Shown here piece by piece: positions 23,875 through 31,937 of a stretch of DNA of 64,000 bases. The position numbers were made by a program, and so were the translations under genes. The DNA is from Bradyrhizobium genosp. L (GTDB lineage Bacteria > Pseudomonadota > Alphaproteobacteria > Rhizobiales > Xanthobacteraceae): contig NZ_CP061378.1 of NCBI RefSeq assembly GCF_015624485.1, positions 2,976,001 to 3,040,000 of the forward strand, in the 5' to 3' direction. Each line of letters starts with the position of its first letter. Position 1 is the stretch's first letter. A model generated the notes under the pieces. It saw nothing but the letters and a program-made list of their open reading frames with translations. It ran no database searches and had not been told where the DNA came from.

Positions 23875-25545
23875 ATGACTGCAAGTCTGACACTGAACAA
23901 GATCACCGCGCAGAAAGGGATCAGCATCGCTGAAGCGGCCAACCGCGTCGCGGACCTTGGCTGGACGCCAAGCTACGTCCAGGAGGCGATGACCTTCCCG
24001 ACCGACTACAAGATCTCGAAGACGCCGCGTGACCCGATGAAGCAGGTCCTGCGGTCGTATTTCCCGATGCAGGAAGAGAAGGACAATCGCGTCTACGGTG
24101 CGCTCGATGCGGCGCTGCGCGGCGACATGTTCCGCAACGTCGAGCCGCGATGGGTCGAGTGGATGAAGCTGTTCCTGGCGATCATCCCGTTCCCGGAGAT
24201 CTCGGCGGCGCGCTCGATGGCGATGGTCGGGCGGCTGGCACCCGGCGAGGAATTGCGCACCGGATTCACCATGCAGATGGTCGACGAGTTCCGTCACTCG
24301 ACGATCCAGATGAACCTCAAGAAGTGGTACATGGAGAACTATATCGATCCCGCGGGGTTCGATATCACGGAAGCCGCGTTCGGCAAGTGCTATGCGACCA
24401 CGATCGGCCGCCAGTTCGCCGAGGGCTTCCTGACCGGCGACGCCATCACCGCCGCCAACGTCTACCTGACCGTCGTCGCCGAGACGGCGTTCACCAATAC
24501 CTTGTTCGTGGCGATGCCGTCGGAAGCGGCCCGCAACGGCGACTATGCGCTGCCGACCGTATTCCTGTCGGTGCAGTCCGACGAATCCCGTCACATCGGC
24601 AACGGCCACTCGATGCTGATGGCGATGATCAACGATCCGTCGAACCATCAGCTGCTCGAGCGCGACCTCAAATACGCCTTCTGGCAGAACCACGCGATCG
24701 TCGACGCCGCGATCGGGACGTTCATCGAGTACGGCACGACCAACCGCGACAAGAACAAGGAGTCCTATGCCGAGCTCTGGCACCGCTGGATCTACGAGGA
24801 CTATTACCGGACCTACATGCTGCCGCTCGAGAAGTACGGCATCAAGATCCATCACGACGACGTCGCCGCCGCCTGGGATCGCATCGTCAAGAAGAACTAC
24901 GTCCACAAGACCGCGCAATTCTTCACGGTCGGCTGGTCGGTGAACTTCTGGCGCATCGAGGCCCAGACCGAGAAGGACTTCGAGTGGTTCGAGCACAAAT
25001 ATCCGGGCTGGTACGCCGAATTCGGCGACTTCTGGAAGTGGCACGCCAAGCTCAGCGTGCCCGGCGAGACCAACATCCTGTTCAACAGCGAGGTCGGCTA
25101 TGTCTACCCGCACCGCTGCTGGAGCTGCATGGTCCCGTGCCTGATCCGCGAAGACTTCGTCTGCGACGAGGTCGACGGCAAGATCTACACCTACTGCTCC
25201 GAAGGTTGCCGTTGGACCCACAAGGTGGCGTTCGCCGCCGAATACGAGGGTCGGGCGACGCCGGCGATGGGCCGCTTCAGCGGTCGCCGTGAATGGGAAG
25301 ATTGCTATCACGGCTGGGATGTCGCCGACGCGATCAAGGATCTCGGTTTTGTCCGGCCTGACGGCAAGACCATGATCGCGCAGCCGCATCTGCGCTTCGA
25401 CTCCAAGGACATGTGGACGCTCGATCACGTGCGCGGACACACGCTCGGCAGTCCGTTGCGCGGCTTCAGGGCGCTGTCGCCGATCGAGCGCGAGGTCGCG
25501 ACGGCCGAATACCGCAAGGGGTTCAAGATCAATCCCTGCAACTGA
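23875..25545 (+). CDS. mimA: Soluble diiron monooxygenase hydroxylase alpha subunit (Prm/Mim type)
   Basis: This is the catalytic large subunit, 556 residues. The carboxylate-bridged diiron site is complete: E108 (IPFPEIS), E138-F-R-H141, E203 (VAETAFTN) and E237-S-R-H240, in the expected two E...ExxH sets. The sequence is of the propane/acetone/phenol monooxygenase group rather than methane or toluene types. It uses O2 and electrons from the reductase to hydroxylate a small alkane, ketone or phenol. AAAGGAG precedes the ATG. It is followed by a strong hairpin, then the reductase, beta subunit and coupling protein genes, the prmABCD/mimABCD order. The true substrate cannot be read from sequence. 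Confidence 0.95.
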   Translation: MTASLTLNKITAQKGISIAEAANRVADLGWTPSYVQEAMTFPTDYKISKTPRDPMKQVLRSYFPMQEEKDNRVYGALDAALRGDMFRNVEPRWVEWMKLFLAIIPFPEISAARSMAMVGRLAPGEELRTGFTMQMVDEFRHSTIQMNLKKWYMENYIDPAGFDITEAAFGKCYATTIGRQFAEGFLTGDAITAANVYLTVVAETAFTNTLFVAMPSEAARNGDYALPTVFLSVQSDESRHIGNGHSMLMAMINDPSNHQLLERDLKYAFWQNHAIVDAAIGTFIEYGTTNRDKNKESYAELWHRWIYEDYYRTYMLPLEKYGIKIHHDDVAAAWDRIVKKNYVHKTAQFFTVGWSVNFWRIEAQTEKDFEWFEHKYPGWYAEFGDFWKWHAKLSVPGETNILFNSEVGYVYPHRCWSCMVPCLIREDFVCDEVDGKIYTYCSEGCRWTHKVAFAAEYEGRATPAMGRFSGRREWEDCYHGWDVADAIKDLGFVRPDGKTMIAQPHLRFDSKDMWTLDHVRGHTLGSPLRGFRALSPIEREVATAEYRKGFKINPCN

Positions 25546-25555
25546 GCAGCGACGA

Positions 25556-25587
25556 CAGGAGGGGCCGCTTTCCCGCGGCCCCTCCTG
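25556..25587 (+). other. Strong intercistronic stem-loop between mimA and mimB
   Basis: A perfect 13-base stem (CAGGAGGGGCCGC / GCGGCCCCTCCTG) with a TTTCCC loop begins 11 bases after the alpha-subunit stop. No T-run follows, and the downstream genes belong to the same functional unit, so it is more likely an RNA stability or processing element, or an attenuator that raises alpha-subunit mRNA, than a full terminator. Confidence 0.65.
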
Positions 25588-25651
25588 CCGGACCGGCAAG
25601 AGCGTTTGCCGGATCGATCTATTCAATGGCCGTGACGACAAGGCGGGGATA

Positions 25652-26692
25652 ATGGCGGACGTGCGGATTCACAAGGTTCGTTTCGAGCCGGTGGGCATCG
25701 AGATGGAAGTCGAAGAGGGCGAGACCGTCCTTGACGCGGCGTTCCGGCAGGGCATCTCGCTGATGCACGGCTGCAAGGAAGGCCAGTGCGGCAGCTGCAA
25801 ATCGAAGCTGGTCGACGGCGATGTCGAGCTGCTGAAATATTCGACCTTCGCCTTGCCGGATTACGAGAGCGAGACCGGCCACGTCCTGCTGTGCCGGACC
25901 CATGTCTACAGCGATATCAGCGTCGAGCTGCTCAATTACGACGAAGACCTGCTCAGCCGCTCGATCGCGGTCAAGGCATTTGCCGGCCGCGTGGCGGGGA
26001 TCACGGCGTTGACAGCCGACATCCGGTTGCTGGAGATCGAGATCGAAAGGCCGATGAAATTCTGGGCCGGCCAGTACGTCGATCTGACCCTCCAGGATGG
26101 CTCCATCACCCGCGCCTTCTCGATGGCGAACCCGCCAGGCGAGGGCGCCAATCTTCGCTTCATCATCAAGAAATATCCGAACGGGGCATTTTCGTCCCAG
26201 CTCGACGGGAAATTGGCCGTCGGCGATGCGGTGATCGCGAAGGGGCCGTATGGCACCTGCTTCCGGCGCGAGGAACGAGCTGGCCCGATGCTGCTGATCG
26301 GCGGCGGTTCAGGAATGTCGCCGCTGTGGTCGATCCTGGCCGATCACATCGGCAGCGGCGAGCAAAGGCCGGTGCGGTTCTTCTACGGTGCCCGAACGCG
26401 CGCCGACCTGTTCTACCTCGACGAGCTCGCAGCCATCGCCGCGCGGCTCGACGATTTCAAGTTCGTGCCGGCGCTGTCGCACGCGGAACCAAACGACAGC
26501 TGGGACGGCGAGACCGGGCTGATCCACGAGGTCGTGCTGCGCCATCTACGCGAGGAAAAACTGAGCGGCGCCATCGACGCCTACGCGTGCGGGCCGACGC
26601 CAATGATCGACGCCGTCTTGCCCGTTCTGCAAATGAACGGCGTCGAGCCGGACCACATCTACTTCGACAAGTTTACGCCGGCGGTGCGATGA
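25652..26692 (+). CDS. mimB: Monooxygenase reductase (2Fe-2S, FAD, NADH)
   Basis: This 346-residue reductase has three modules. The plant-type ferredoxin has C41, C46, C49 and C81. The FAD-binding barrel carries R154-A-F-S-MANPP. The NAD(P)H domain has the GGGSGMSP motif near 217-224 and an end CGPTPMID. It passes electrons from NADH to the diiron hydroxylase. It follows the alpha-subunit gene after a hairpin and precedes the beta-subunit gene by about 50 bases, the usual order in Prm/Mim operons. Length and motifs are all normal. Confidence 0.95.
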   Translation: MADVRIHKVRFEPVGIEMEVEEGETVLDAAFRQGISLMHGCKEGQCGSCKSKLVDGDVELLKYSTFALPDYESETGHVLLCRTHVYSDISVELLNYDEDLLSRSIAVKAFAGRVAGITALTADIRLLEIEIERPMKFWAGQYVDLTLQDGSITRAFSMANPPGEGANLRFIIKKYPNGAFSSQLDGKLAVGDAVIAKGPYGTCFRREERAGPMLLIGGGSGMSPLWSILADHIGSGEQRPVRFFYGARTRADLFYLDELAAIAARLDDFKFVPALSHAEPNDSWDGETGLIHEVVLRHLREEKLSGAIDAYACGPTPMIDAVLPVLQMNGVEPDHIYFDKFTPAVR

Positions 26693-26741
26693 CGGCGTTG
26701 AAAAGTTCGTCGCAGAACAGAATGGCAAAAGGGAGTGAGCA

Positions 26742-27848
26742 ATGAGCGCACAAACGAGCAGAGCAGCAGCGGCGACCAAGCCCGCAGCAGTTGTCAAGTC
26801 CGGAGCGGCGGGAGCCGCAGTGTTTCCGGGCTCCGACAGCCGCAAATACAACTACTTCGAACCCAAGGGCCGCAAGGCGACCCACTACGAGGACATGACG
26901 GTCGACGTTCAACCGGATCCGGAGCGCTATCTGCTGCAGGACTGGATCATCTCGTTTCCGGACGGAACGCCGACCTATTCGAAGGATTGGACGGCGGCCA
27001 AGAGCTCGAATTGGCACAAATTCCGCGCCGTCGACCAGGAATGGGAGCGCACGCACTACCAGCGCCAGTCGACGATTTGCGGCATGGTGCAAAACACCAT
27101 CGAGAACGGCCGGAAGTCGGGCGCGCCGACCCGCTTCGACCCCGCCTGGGTGAAGATCCTGCAGAACCATCTCGGCGCCTACAAGCACGCCGAGTTCGGT
27201 CTCGGCACCTCGACCATGCAGGCGCAGCGTTACGGTTACACCCAGATGGTCAACAATGCGATCCTGACCAACTCGTCCTACAAGCTCCGCTTCGCGCAGG
27301 ACGTCACGCTCTATCTGAGCGAAATCGGGCTCGACCTTCCCGGCTTCGACACTGCCGCCGGCAAGCAGCACTGGCTGGACGATCCGGTCTGGCAAGGCGT
27401 CCGCAAGTCGGTCGAATCGGTGATGGGTTCAAACGACTACCTCGAGCAGTATTTCGCGACCAACGTGGTGTTCGAGCCGCTGGTCGGCGAGTTGTTCCGC
27501 TCCGGCTTCCTGATGCAGGCGGCCTCTGCGCAGAACGATTTCATCACTCCGGCGGTCGTCTCCGCCGCGGAGGCCGACTATGAGCGCAACCTCGCCAACA
27601 CGGTCGAGTTGTTCCACATCCTCGGCACCGATCCTACCTACGCGACGCAGAACCTTGCGCTGTTCAACAAGTGGCTGGCCAAACACGGCGACCTCGCGCT
27701 CGATGCCGCCAATCATTTGCAGCCGGTCTGGTCGCAGCCGCGCGTCAAGGTCGCGGCATTCGCCGACGCCATGGCGCACGCGAAAAACCGCATCAAGGGC
27801 ATCGCCGCCGAGCTCGGCCTGACGGTTCCGGCAAATCTCGCGTCGTAA
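26742..27848 (+). CDS. mimC: Monooxygenase hydroxylase beta subunit
   Basis: The 368-residue protein is the non-catalytic hydroxylase subunit of soluble diiron monooxygenases. Conserved blocks include KGRKATHYEDMTVDVQ near the N-terminus, WERTHYQRQSTICG, and FVPEPL-like VVFEPLVGELFRSGF. The first ~35 residues are Ala/Lys-rich and look disordered. A GGGAGTGAG ribosome site precedes the ATG. It packs against the alpha subunit in the alpha2beta2 hydroxylase. It lies between the reductase gene and the coupling-protein gene. Confidence 0.94.
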   Translation: MSAQTSRAAAATKPAAVVKSGAAGAAVFPGSDSRKYNYFEPKGRKATHYEDMTVDVQPDPERYLLQDWIISFPDGTPTYSKDWTAAKSSNWHKFRAVDQEWERTHYQRQSTICGMVQNTIENGRKSGAPTRFDPAWVKILQNHLGAYKHAEFGLGTSTMQAQRYGYTQMVNNAILTNSSYKLRFAQDVTLYLSEIGLDLPGFDTAAGKQHWLDDPVWQGVRKSVESVMGSNDYLEQYFATNVVFEPLVGELFRSGFLMQAASAQNDFITPAVVSAAEADYERNLANTVELFHILGTDPTYATQNLALFNKWLAKHGDLALDAANHLQPVWSQPRVKVAAFADAMAHAKNRIKGIAAELGLTVPANLAS

Positions 27849-27888
27849 TCAATATCGTTTCACCTCTTCAATCCTTCAGGAGATCGAC

Positions 27889-28245
27889 ATGCTGCACGAG
27901 ACTGACAACATCTTCAAATCGATGAAAGACATCACCTTCGAGGACACGGTGTCGCATCAATGCGGTGTCACCATGAACGACAGCGTCGAGGCGCGCGCGA
28001 TCGCCGAGGTCATGAGTCGGCATGACCATATCAAGGTGACCTACATGCCCGCGATGATCCGCATCGACGGCGACGGCAAGATGGAATTCAAGATGGACGA
28101 GATTTCGGAGGAACTCGGCCGGGTGATGACCCCGCATCTCTTCGAGATATCGACCTCGACGCACTACGGCCGCATGGTCATGACGGACGACAACACCGTC
28201 ATGCTGTTCGGCGACATGAACGAGATGATGAAATACATCGTCTGA
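27889..28245 (+). CDS. mimD: Monooxygenase coupling/effector protein (MmoB/DmpM family)
   Basis: This 118-residue cofactor-free protein belongs to the MmoB/DmpM family, with NDSVEARAIAEVMSRHDHIKVTYMPAMIRIDG and the conserved end TDDNTVMLFGDMNEMM. It binds the hydroxylase and tunes O2 activation and substrate access. The ATG is preceded by CAGGAGATCG. It is the fourth member of the standard four-component set and precedes the accessory genes. Confidence 0.94.
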   Translation: MLHETDNIFKSMKDITFEDTVSHQCGVTMNDSVEARAIAEVMSRHDHIKVTYMPAMIRIDGDGKMEFKMDEISEELGRVMTPHLFEISTSTHYGRMVMTDDNTVMLFGDMNEMMKYIV

Positions 28246-28267
28246 CGGCGGCCTGCGACCTGGTCCT

Positions 28268-28286
28268 GGCCGGCGCGAAGCCGGCC
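28268..28286 (+). other. Short hairpin after mimD
   Basis: A 7-base perfect stem (GGCCGGC / GCCGGCC) with a GCGAA loop lies between the coupling-protein gene and the amidohydrolase gene. No T-tract follows. It may mark a processing point between structural and accessory genes. Confidence 0.4.
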
Positions 28287-28355
28287 GGGCCGATCCAACG
28301 ACATCAATCACGCGCCTCATAACAGGACGCATCCAGCGGGATCCGGAGAAACGCC

Positions 28356-29399
28356 ATGTACAGGACAGCCAAGGGTGAAGAGATTTTCGTCATCGATGGA
28401 CATACGCATTTCTGGGACGGAAGCCCGGCGAACCAGAAGAATATCCACGGCAAGCAATTCATCGAATGTTTCTACGCGTATCACTCGAACCTGAGCCCGC
28501 CAGCGGAGAAATGGGAGAAGGAGAAGTTCGAGAAGTACGATGCCAAGACGATGTTCGACGATTTGTTCGTCGCCGGCTACGACGACATGGCGATCCTGCA
28601 GCCGACCTATCTCACCGATTTTTACAAGAATGGCTTCAACACCACCGAGCGGAACTCGGCGATGAAGAAGAGCCATCCAGACCGCTTCATCCTCAACGGC
28701 GCCTTTGATCCGCGGGACGGCACCAAGGGCCTCGAGGATCTGCACGCGCTGTCCGAGAAACACAAGCTCAAGGGCGTCAAGCTCTATACCGCCGAATGGC
28801 GCGGCGAGTCCAAAGGCTACAAGCTCACCGACAAGGCGTCCTATCAGTATCTCGAGGCGGCGCAGAAGCTCGGCATCAAGAATATCCACGTCCACAAGGG
28901 CCCGACGATCATCCCGCTGAACCGGGATGCGTTCGACGTCGCCGACATCGACGATGTCGCGACCTCGTTCCAGGACCTGAACTTCATCGTCGAGCATTGC
29001 GGCCTGCCGCGGCTTGACGATTTCTGCTGGATCGCGACCCAGGAAACCAACGTCTACGCCGGCCTCGCTGTTGCGTTGCCCTTCATCCATTCCCGGCCGG
29101 GGTACTTCGCCCACGTGATATCAGAACTGCTGTTCTGGGTCGGGCCGGACAAGATCCTTTACGGCAGCGACTACGGCATCTGGACCCCAAAATGGCTGAT
29201 CGACAAGTTCATGGCCTTCGAAATTCCCGCCGACGTCACCAAGGAGACCGGCTCGGTGCTGTCGATGGAGGCCAAGACAAAAATTCTCGGCCTCAACGCG
29301 GCTCGTATCTATGGCATCGATGTCGAAGCGCAGAAGAAGAAGATCCGGGCCGGCGGTGGTTACGCCCATCTGCCTGAAGCCGTGCACGCGCCGCGGTGA
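28356..29399 (+). CDS. Amidohydrolase-family (Amidohydro_2) accessory protein of the monooxygenase operon
   Basis: The 347-residue TIM-barrel protein starts with a metal-binding motif DGHTHFWDG (H16, H18), followed by conserved HVHKGPTI, FIVEHCGLPRLDD and ILYGSDYGIW, the last giving the catalytic Asp. It is of the PF04909 group that includes decarboxylases and hydrolases. A homologue commonly follows prmABCD/mimABCD genes. Its role is not established: it might process a pathway product or help metal loading of the hydroxylase. CGGAGAAACGCC precedes the ATG, and its stop overlaps the next gene's GTG. Confidence 0.88.
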   Translation: MYRTAKGEEIFVIDGHTHFWDGSPANQKNIHGKQFIECFYAYHSNLSPPAEKWEKEKFEKYDAKTMFDDLFVAGYDDMAILQPTYLTDFYKNGFNTTERNSAMKKSHPDRFILNGAFDPRDGTKGLEDLHALSEKHKLKGVKLYTAEWRGESKGYKLTDKASYQYLEAAQKLGIKNIHVHKGPTIIPLNRDAFDVADIDDVATSFQDLNFIVEHCGLPRLDDFCWIATQETNVYAGLAVALPFIHSRPGYFAHVISELLFWVGPDKILYGSDYGIWTPKWLIDKFMAFEIPADVTKETGSVLSMEAKTKILGLNAARIYGIDVEAQKKKIRAGGGYAHLPEAVHAPR

Positions 29400-30193
29400 C
29401 AGCCATGAATGGTGCCGTTGACGAGGCGATGCGGCCGGAAGGCCGTTCGTGCGACGACAAGCGGGCCCAGATCTGGGCCTGCCTGCAGGGCGTGATGGAT
29501 CCGGAGCTCGACGAGTCCGTTACCGAGCTGAATTTCGTGACCAGGGCCGATGTGGACTCGACGGACCGTGTCCACATCGAGTTCCGCTTGCCGACCTATT
29601 GGTGCGCGGCCAACTTCTCTTTCCTGATGGCGGATGACATGCGCCAGGCGATCAGCGCGCTGGACTGGGTCAAGGGCGTCAGGGTGGTGCTGGGCGAGCA
29701 CATGTATGCCGACAAGATCAATGCCGGCCTTGCAAAAGGGTGGTCCTTTCAGGAGACGTTCGGCGCCGAGGCCGACGGCAGTCTGGATGATTTACGTCGG
29801 ACGTTTCTCGTCAAGGCGTTCCAGCGCCGGCAGGTCGCGCTGCTCGCTCACCTCATTGCGCTCGGGCAATCTGCGGCGGGGATCGTAAGCCTGACGCTGA
29901 CCGAGCTTGGTCGCCTGCCGCTCGACGATGCTGGTGAGAGGCTGCGGCAGCGTTATCTCGAACGACGTGCCGTCGCAGGCCCGGCGGCAGGCGATGCGCC
30001 TGCTTTTGTCGATGCGGCCGGGGCGCGGCTGAAAGCCGACGGCCTTGCGGGTTATGTGTCGGGTCTGCGGCGCGTCGGCATCAACGCCGAATTCAATGGC
30101 GCGCTGTGCCGCGGTCTGCTCGCCGCACGGTTCGACCTCGAAACGCCATTCGTCCCGAAATCGAAGACAATGCCGGCCTCGCCGGGCACATAG
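29396..30193 (+). CDS. MIP18/DUF59 iron-sulfur-assembly-like protein
   Basis: Residues about 22-105 form the DUF59/MIP18 domain, with VMDPELDESVTELNFV and a single conserved Cys in the block RLPTYWCAANF. The remaining ~160 residues are a helical extension not found in simple SufT-type proteins. The GTG start overlaps the preceding stop (GTGA); an ATG at 29405 is an alternative. DUF59 proteins help Fe-S or other metal-cofactor assembly and occur in several multi-component monooxygenase operons. Here it may mature the reductase 2Fe-2S cluster or the diiron centre. Total length is 265 residues. Confidence 0.85.
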   Translation: MTAMNGAVDEAMRPEGRSCDDKRAQIWACLQGVMDPELDESVTELNFVTRADVDSTDRVHIEFRLPTYWCAANFSFLMADDMRQAISALDWVKGVRVVLGEHMYADKINAGLAKGWSFQETFGAEADGSLDDLRRTFLVKAFQRRQVALLAHLIALGQSAAGIVSLTLTELGRLPLDDAGERLRQRYLERRAVAGPAAGDAPAFVDAAGARLKADGLAGYVSGLRRVGINAEFNGALCRGLLAARFDLETPFVPKSKTMPASPGT

Positions 30194-30271
30194 CAGGTGC
30201 TGTGATGCGGATGTGCAGCAAGAGAACGAGTCCAGACCAGACGACCTCAAGCCAAAGTTCGGGGACATAAA

Positions 30272-31900
30272 ATGCCGAAGATCATGCTGCACGATGAAGC
30301 GGCGCGGGCCGCGCTGGGCAGGGGCGTTGCCAAGCTCGCCAAGGCGGTGAGGGGTACGCTTGGTCCAAAGGGCATGAACGCAATCATGGACCGGCCGATC
30401 GGCACGCCGATCGTGTCGCGCGACGGCGTCAGCATCGCCAGCGAGATCGAGCTGGAATGCCCGTTTGAGAACATGGGTGCGCAGGTGCTGCGCGAAGTCT
30501 CGGCGCGGACCAATGAGGTGGCGGGAGACGGGACCACCACGGCCACCGTGCTTGCCGATGTCCTTGTGCAGGACGGCCTGAAATGTCTTGCGGCCGGCGC
30601 CAACCCGGTCGAACTGGTCGAAGGGCTGGAACTGGCCGTCACCGAGACCATCGCCGCGCTCAGGCGTTCGGCGAGGCCGCTGCAGGGCGCTGCTGGTCTA
30701 CGTGCCGTGGCGAGCATTGCCGCCAATGACGCCGCGCTTGGCGACATGGTGGCCGAAGCCTTCGAACGCGCTGGCAATCATGGGATCGTCGCGGTGGAAT
30801 ATGGCAGCACGGTCGAGACGACGTTGGAGATCGTTGAAGGCATGGCCTTCGATCGCGGCTATCTCTCGCATCACATGGTGACCGATGTCGAGAAGATGCA
30901 GGTGGTGCTCGACAATCCGTTCATCCTCATGACCGATATCAAGATCCAGACCGGAGAGCAGTTGGCCGGTGTGATCTCGCTGATCGAGAGGAGCGGCAGG
31001 CCGTTGCTGATCATCGCCGAAGAGGTGGCGCCGCCGGTCATCATGCAATTGCTGGCGCGCCGGGAACGAGGCGGCTTCAAGGTCGCCGCGATCCATCCGC
31101 CGGAATTCGGCCATTGGCGCAAGGCAATGCTCGAGGACATCGCGATCACGACCGGTGGCCGTGTCATCTCGGTTGATCTAGGCGGAAGGCTCGAAAAGGC
31201 CGAGCTAAACGACCTCGGGTCGGCGCGCCAGGTGCGCATTTCCGCCTCGAAGACCCTGATCACAGCGGGCGGAGGCGATCAAAAGAACATCGCCGCGCGA
31301 CGCGAGCAAGTGCTGCGCCAATACGAGGCCGCGCCTGAAAATATCGAGCGGGATAAATTCCAGGAGCGAATCGCGAAGCTGTCCGGCGGGACGGCGATGA
31401 TCCTCGCCGGCGGCGCCACGCCGGTTGAACAGAAGCGCCGAACCCAGCTGATCGAGGATGCGATCAATGCGACCCGCGCGGCGATCGAAGAGGGCATCGT
31501 GCCGGGCGGCGGGCTGGCCCTGCTCAGGACGGCCGGGAAACTCGATGAGCTGATCGGCCGTCTGGACGGCAGCACCAGGCAGGGCGCCGAGCTGCTGCAG
31601 GGCGCGCTCAGTCGGCCGCTGTTCTACATTGCCAGCAACGCCGGCCTGAACGGTGAGGCGGAGGTTACGAAAATTGCCAAGGCCCGGAATGGCCATGGCC
31701 TCGACGCGCGCAATGGCGCGGCAGTCGATCTTGTCGAAGCTGGCATCATCGACCCGGTCAAGGTCTGCTACAGCGCGGTTCGCAATGCGGCATCAGTGGC
31801 CGGTCTGATCCTGACGACGCAGACATTGATCGCCAAGAAGTCGGATGATTACGATCCGACCGCCGGGCCCGCGCGAGGCGGCGGTGCCGAGCTGCTTTGA
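30272..31900 (+). CDS. Dedicated GroEL-type chaperonin (MimG-like)
   Basis: The 542-residue protein is a group I chaperonin, with LGPKGMNAIMD, the ATPase motif GDGTTTATVLADVL and the C-terminal equatorial block EEGIVPGGGLALLR. It diverges from housekeeping GroEL, especially in the apical domain, and it ends GPARGGGAELL without the Gly-Gly-Met tail. No groES gene is adjacent, so it would borrow the housekeeping co-chaperonin or work alone. In mycobacterial mim operons a GroEL-like protein (MimG) is needed for productive folding of the oxygenase alpha subunit; the same role is inferred here from position. Confidence 0.93.
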   Translation: MPKIMLHDEAARAALGRGVAKLAKAVRGTLGPKGMNAIMDRPIGTPIVSRDGVSIASEIELECPFENMGAQVLREVSARTNEVAGDGTTTATVLADVLVQDGLKCLAAGANPVELVEGLELAVTETIAALRRSARPLQGAAGLRAVASIAANDAALGDMVAEAFERAGNHGIVAVEYGSTVETTLEIVEGMAFDRGYLSHHMVTDVEKMQVVLDNPFILMTDIKIQTGEQLAGVISLIERSGRPLLIIAEEVAPPVIMQLLARRERGGFKVAAIHPPEFGHWRKAMLEDIAITTGGRVISVDLGGRLEKAELNDLGSARQVRISASKTLITAGGGDQKNIAARREQVLRQYEAAPENIERDKFQERIAKLSGGTAMILAGGATPVEQKRRTQLIEDAINATRAAIEEGIVPGGGLALLRTAGKLDELIGRLDGSTRQGAELLQGALSRPLFYIASNAGLNGEAEVTKIAKARNGHGLDARNGAAVDLVEAGIIDPVKVCYSAVRNAASVAGLILTTQTLIAKKSDDYDPTAGPARGGGAELL

Positions 31901-31937
31901 TCAGTGGCGCAGCTTCGGTGGTTGACGCGCTCGCGGC

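Noticed and set aside
23860-25641. 593-codon open frame on the minus strand opposite mimA
   Set aside because: It mirrors the codon phase of a highly conserved diiron subunit gene; Asp/Arg/Val-rich composition and no ribosome site indicate a GC-bias shadow.
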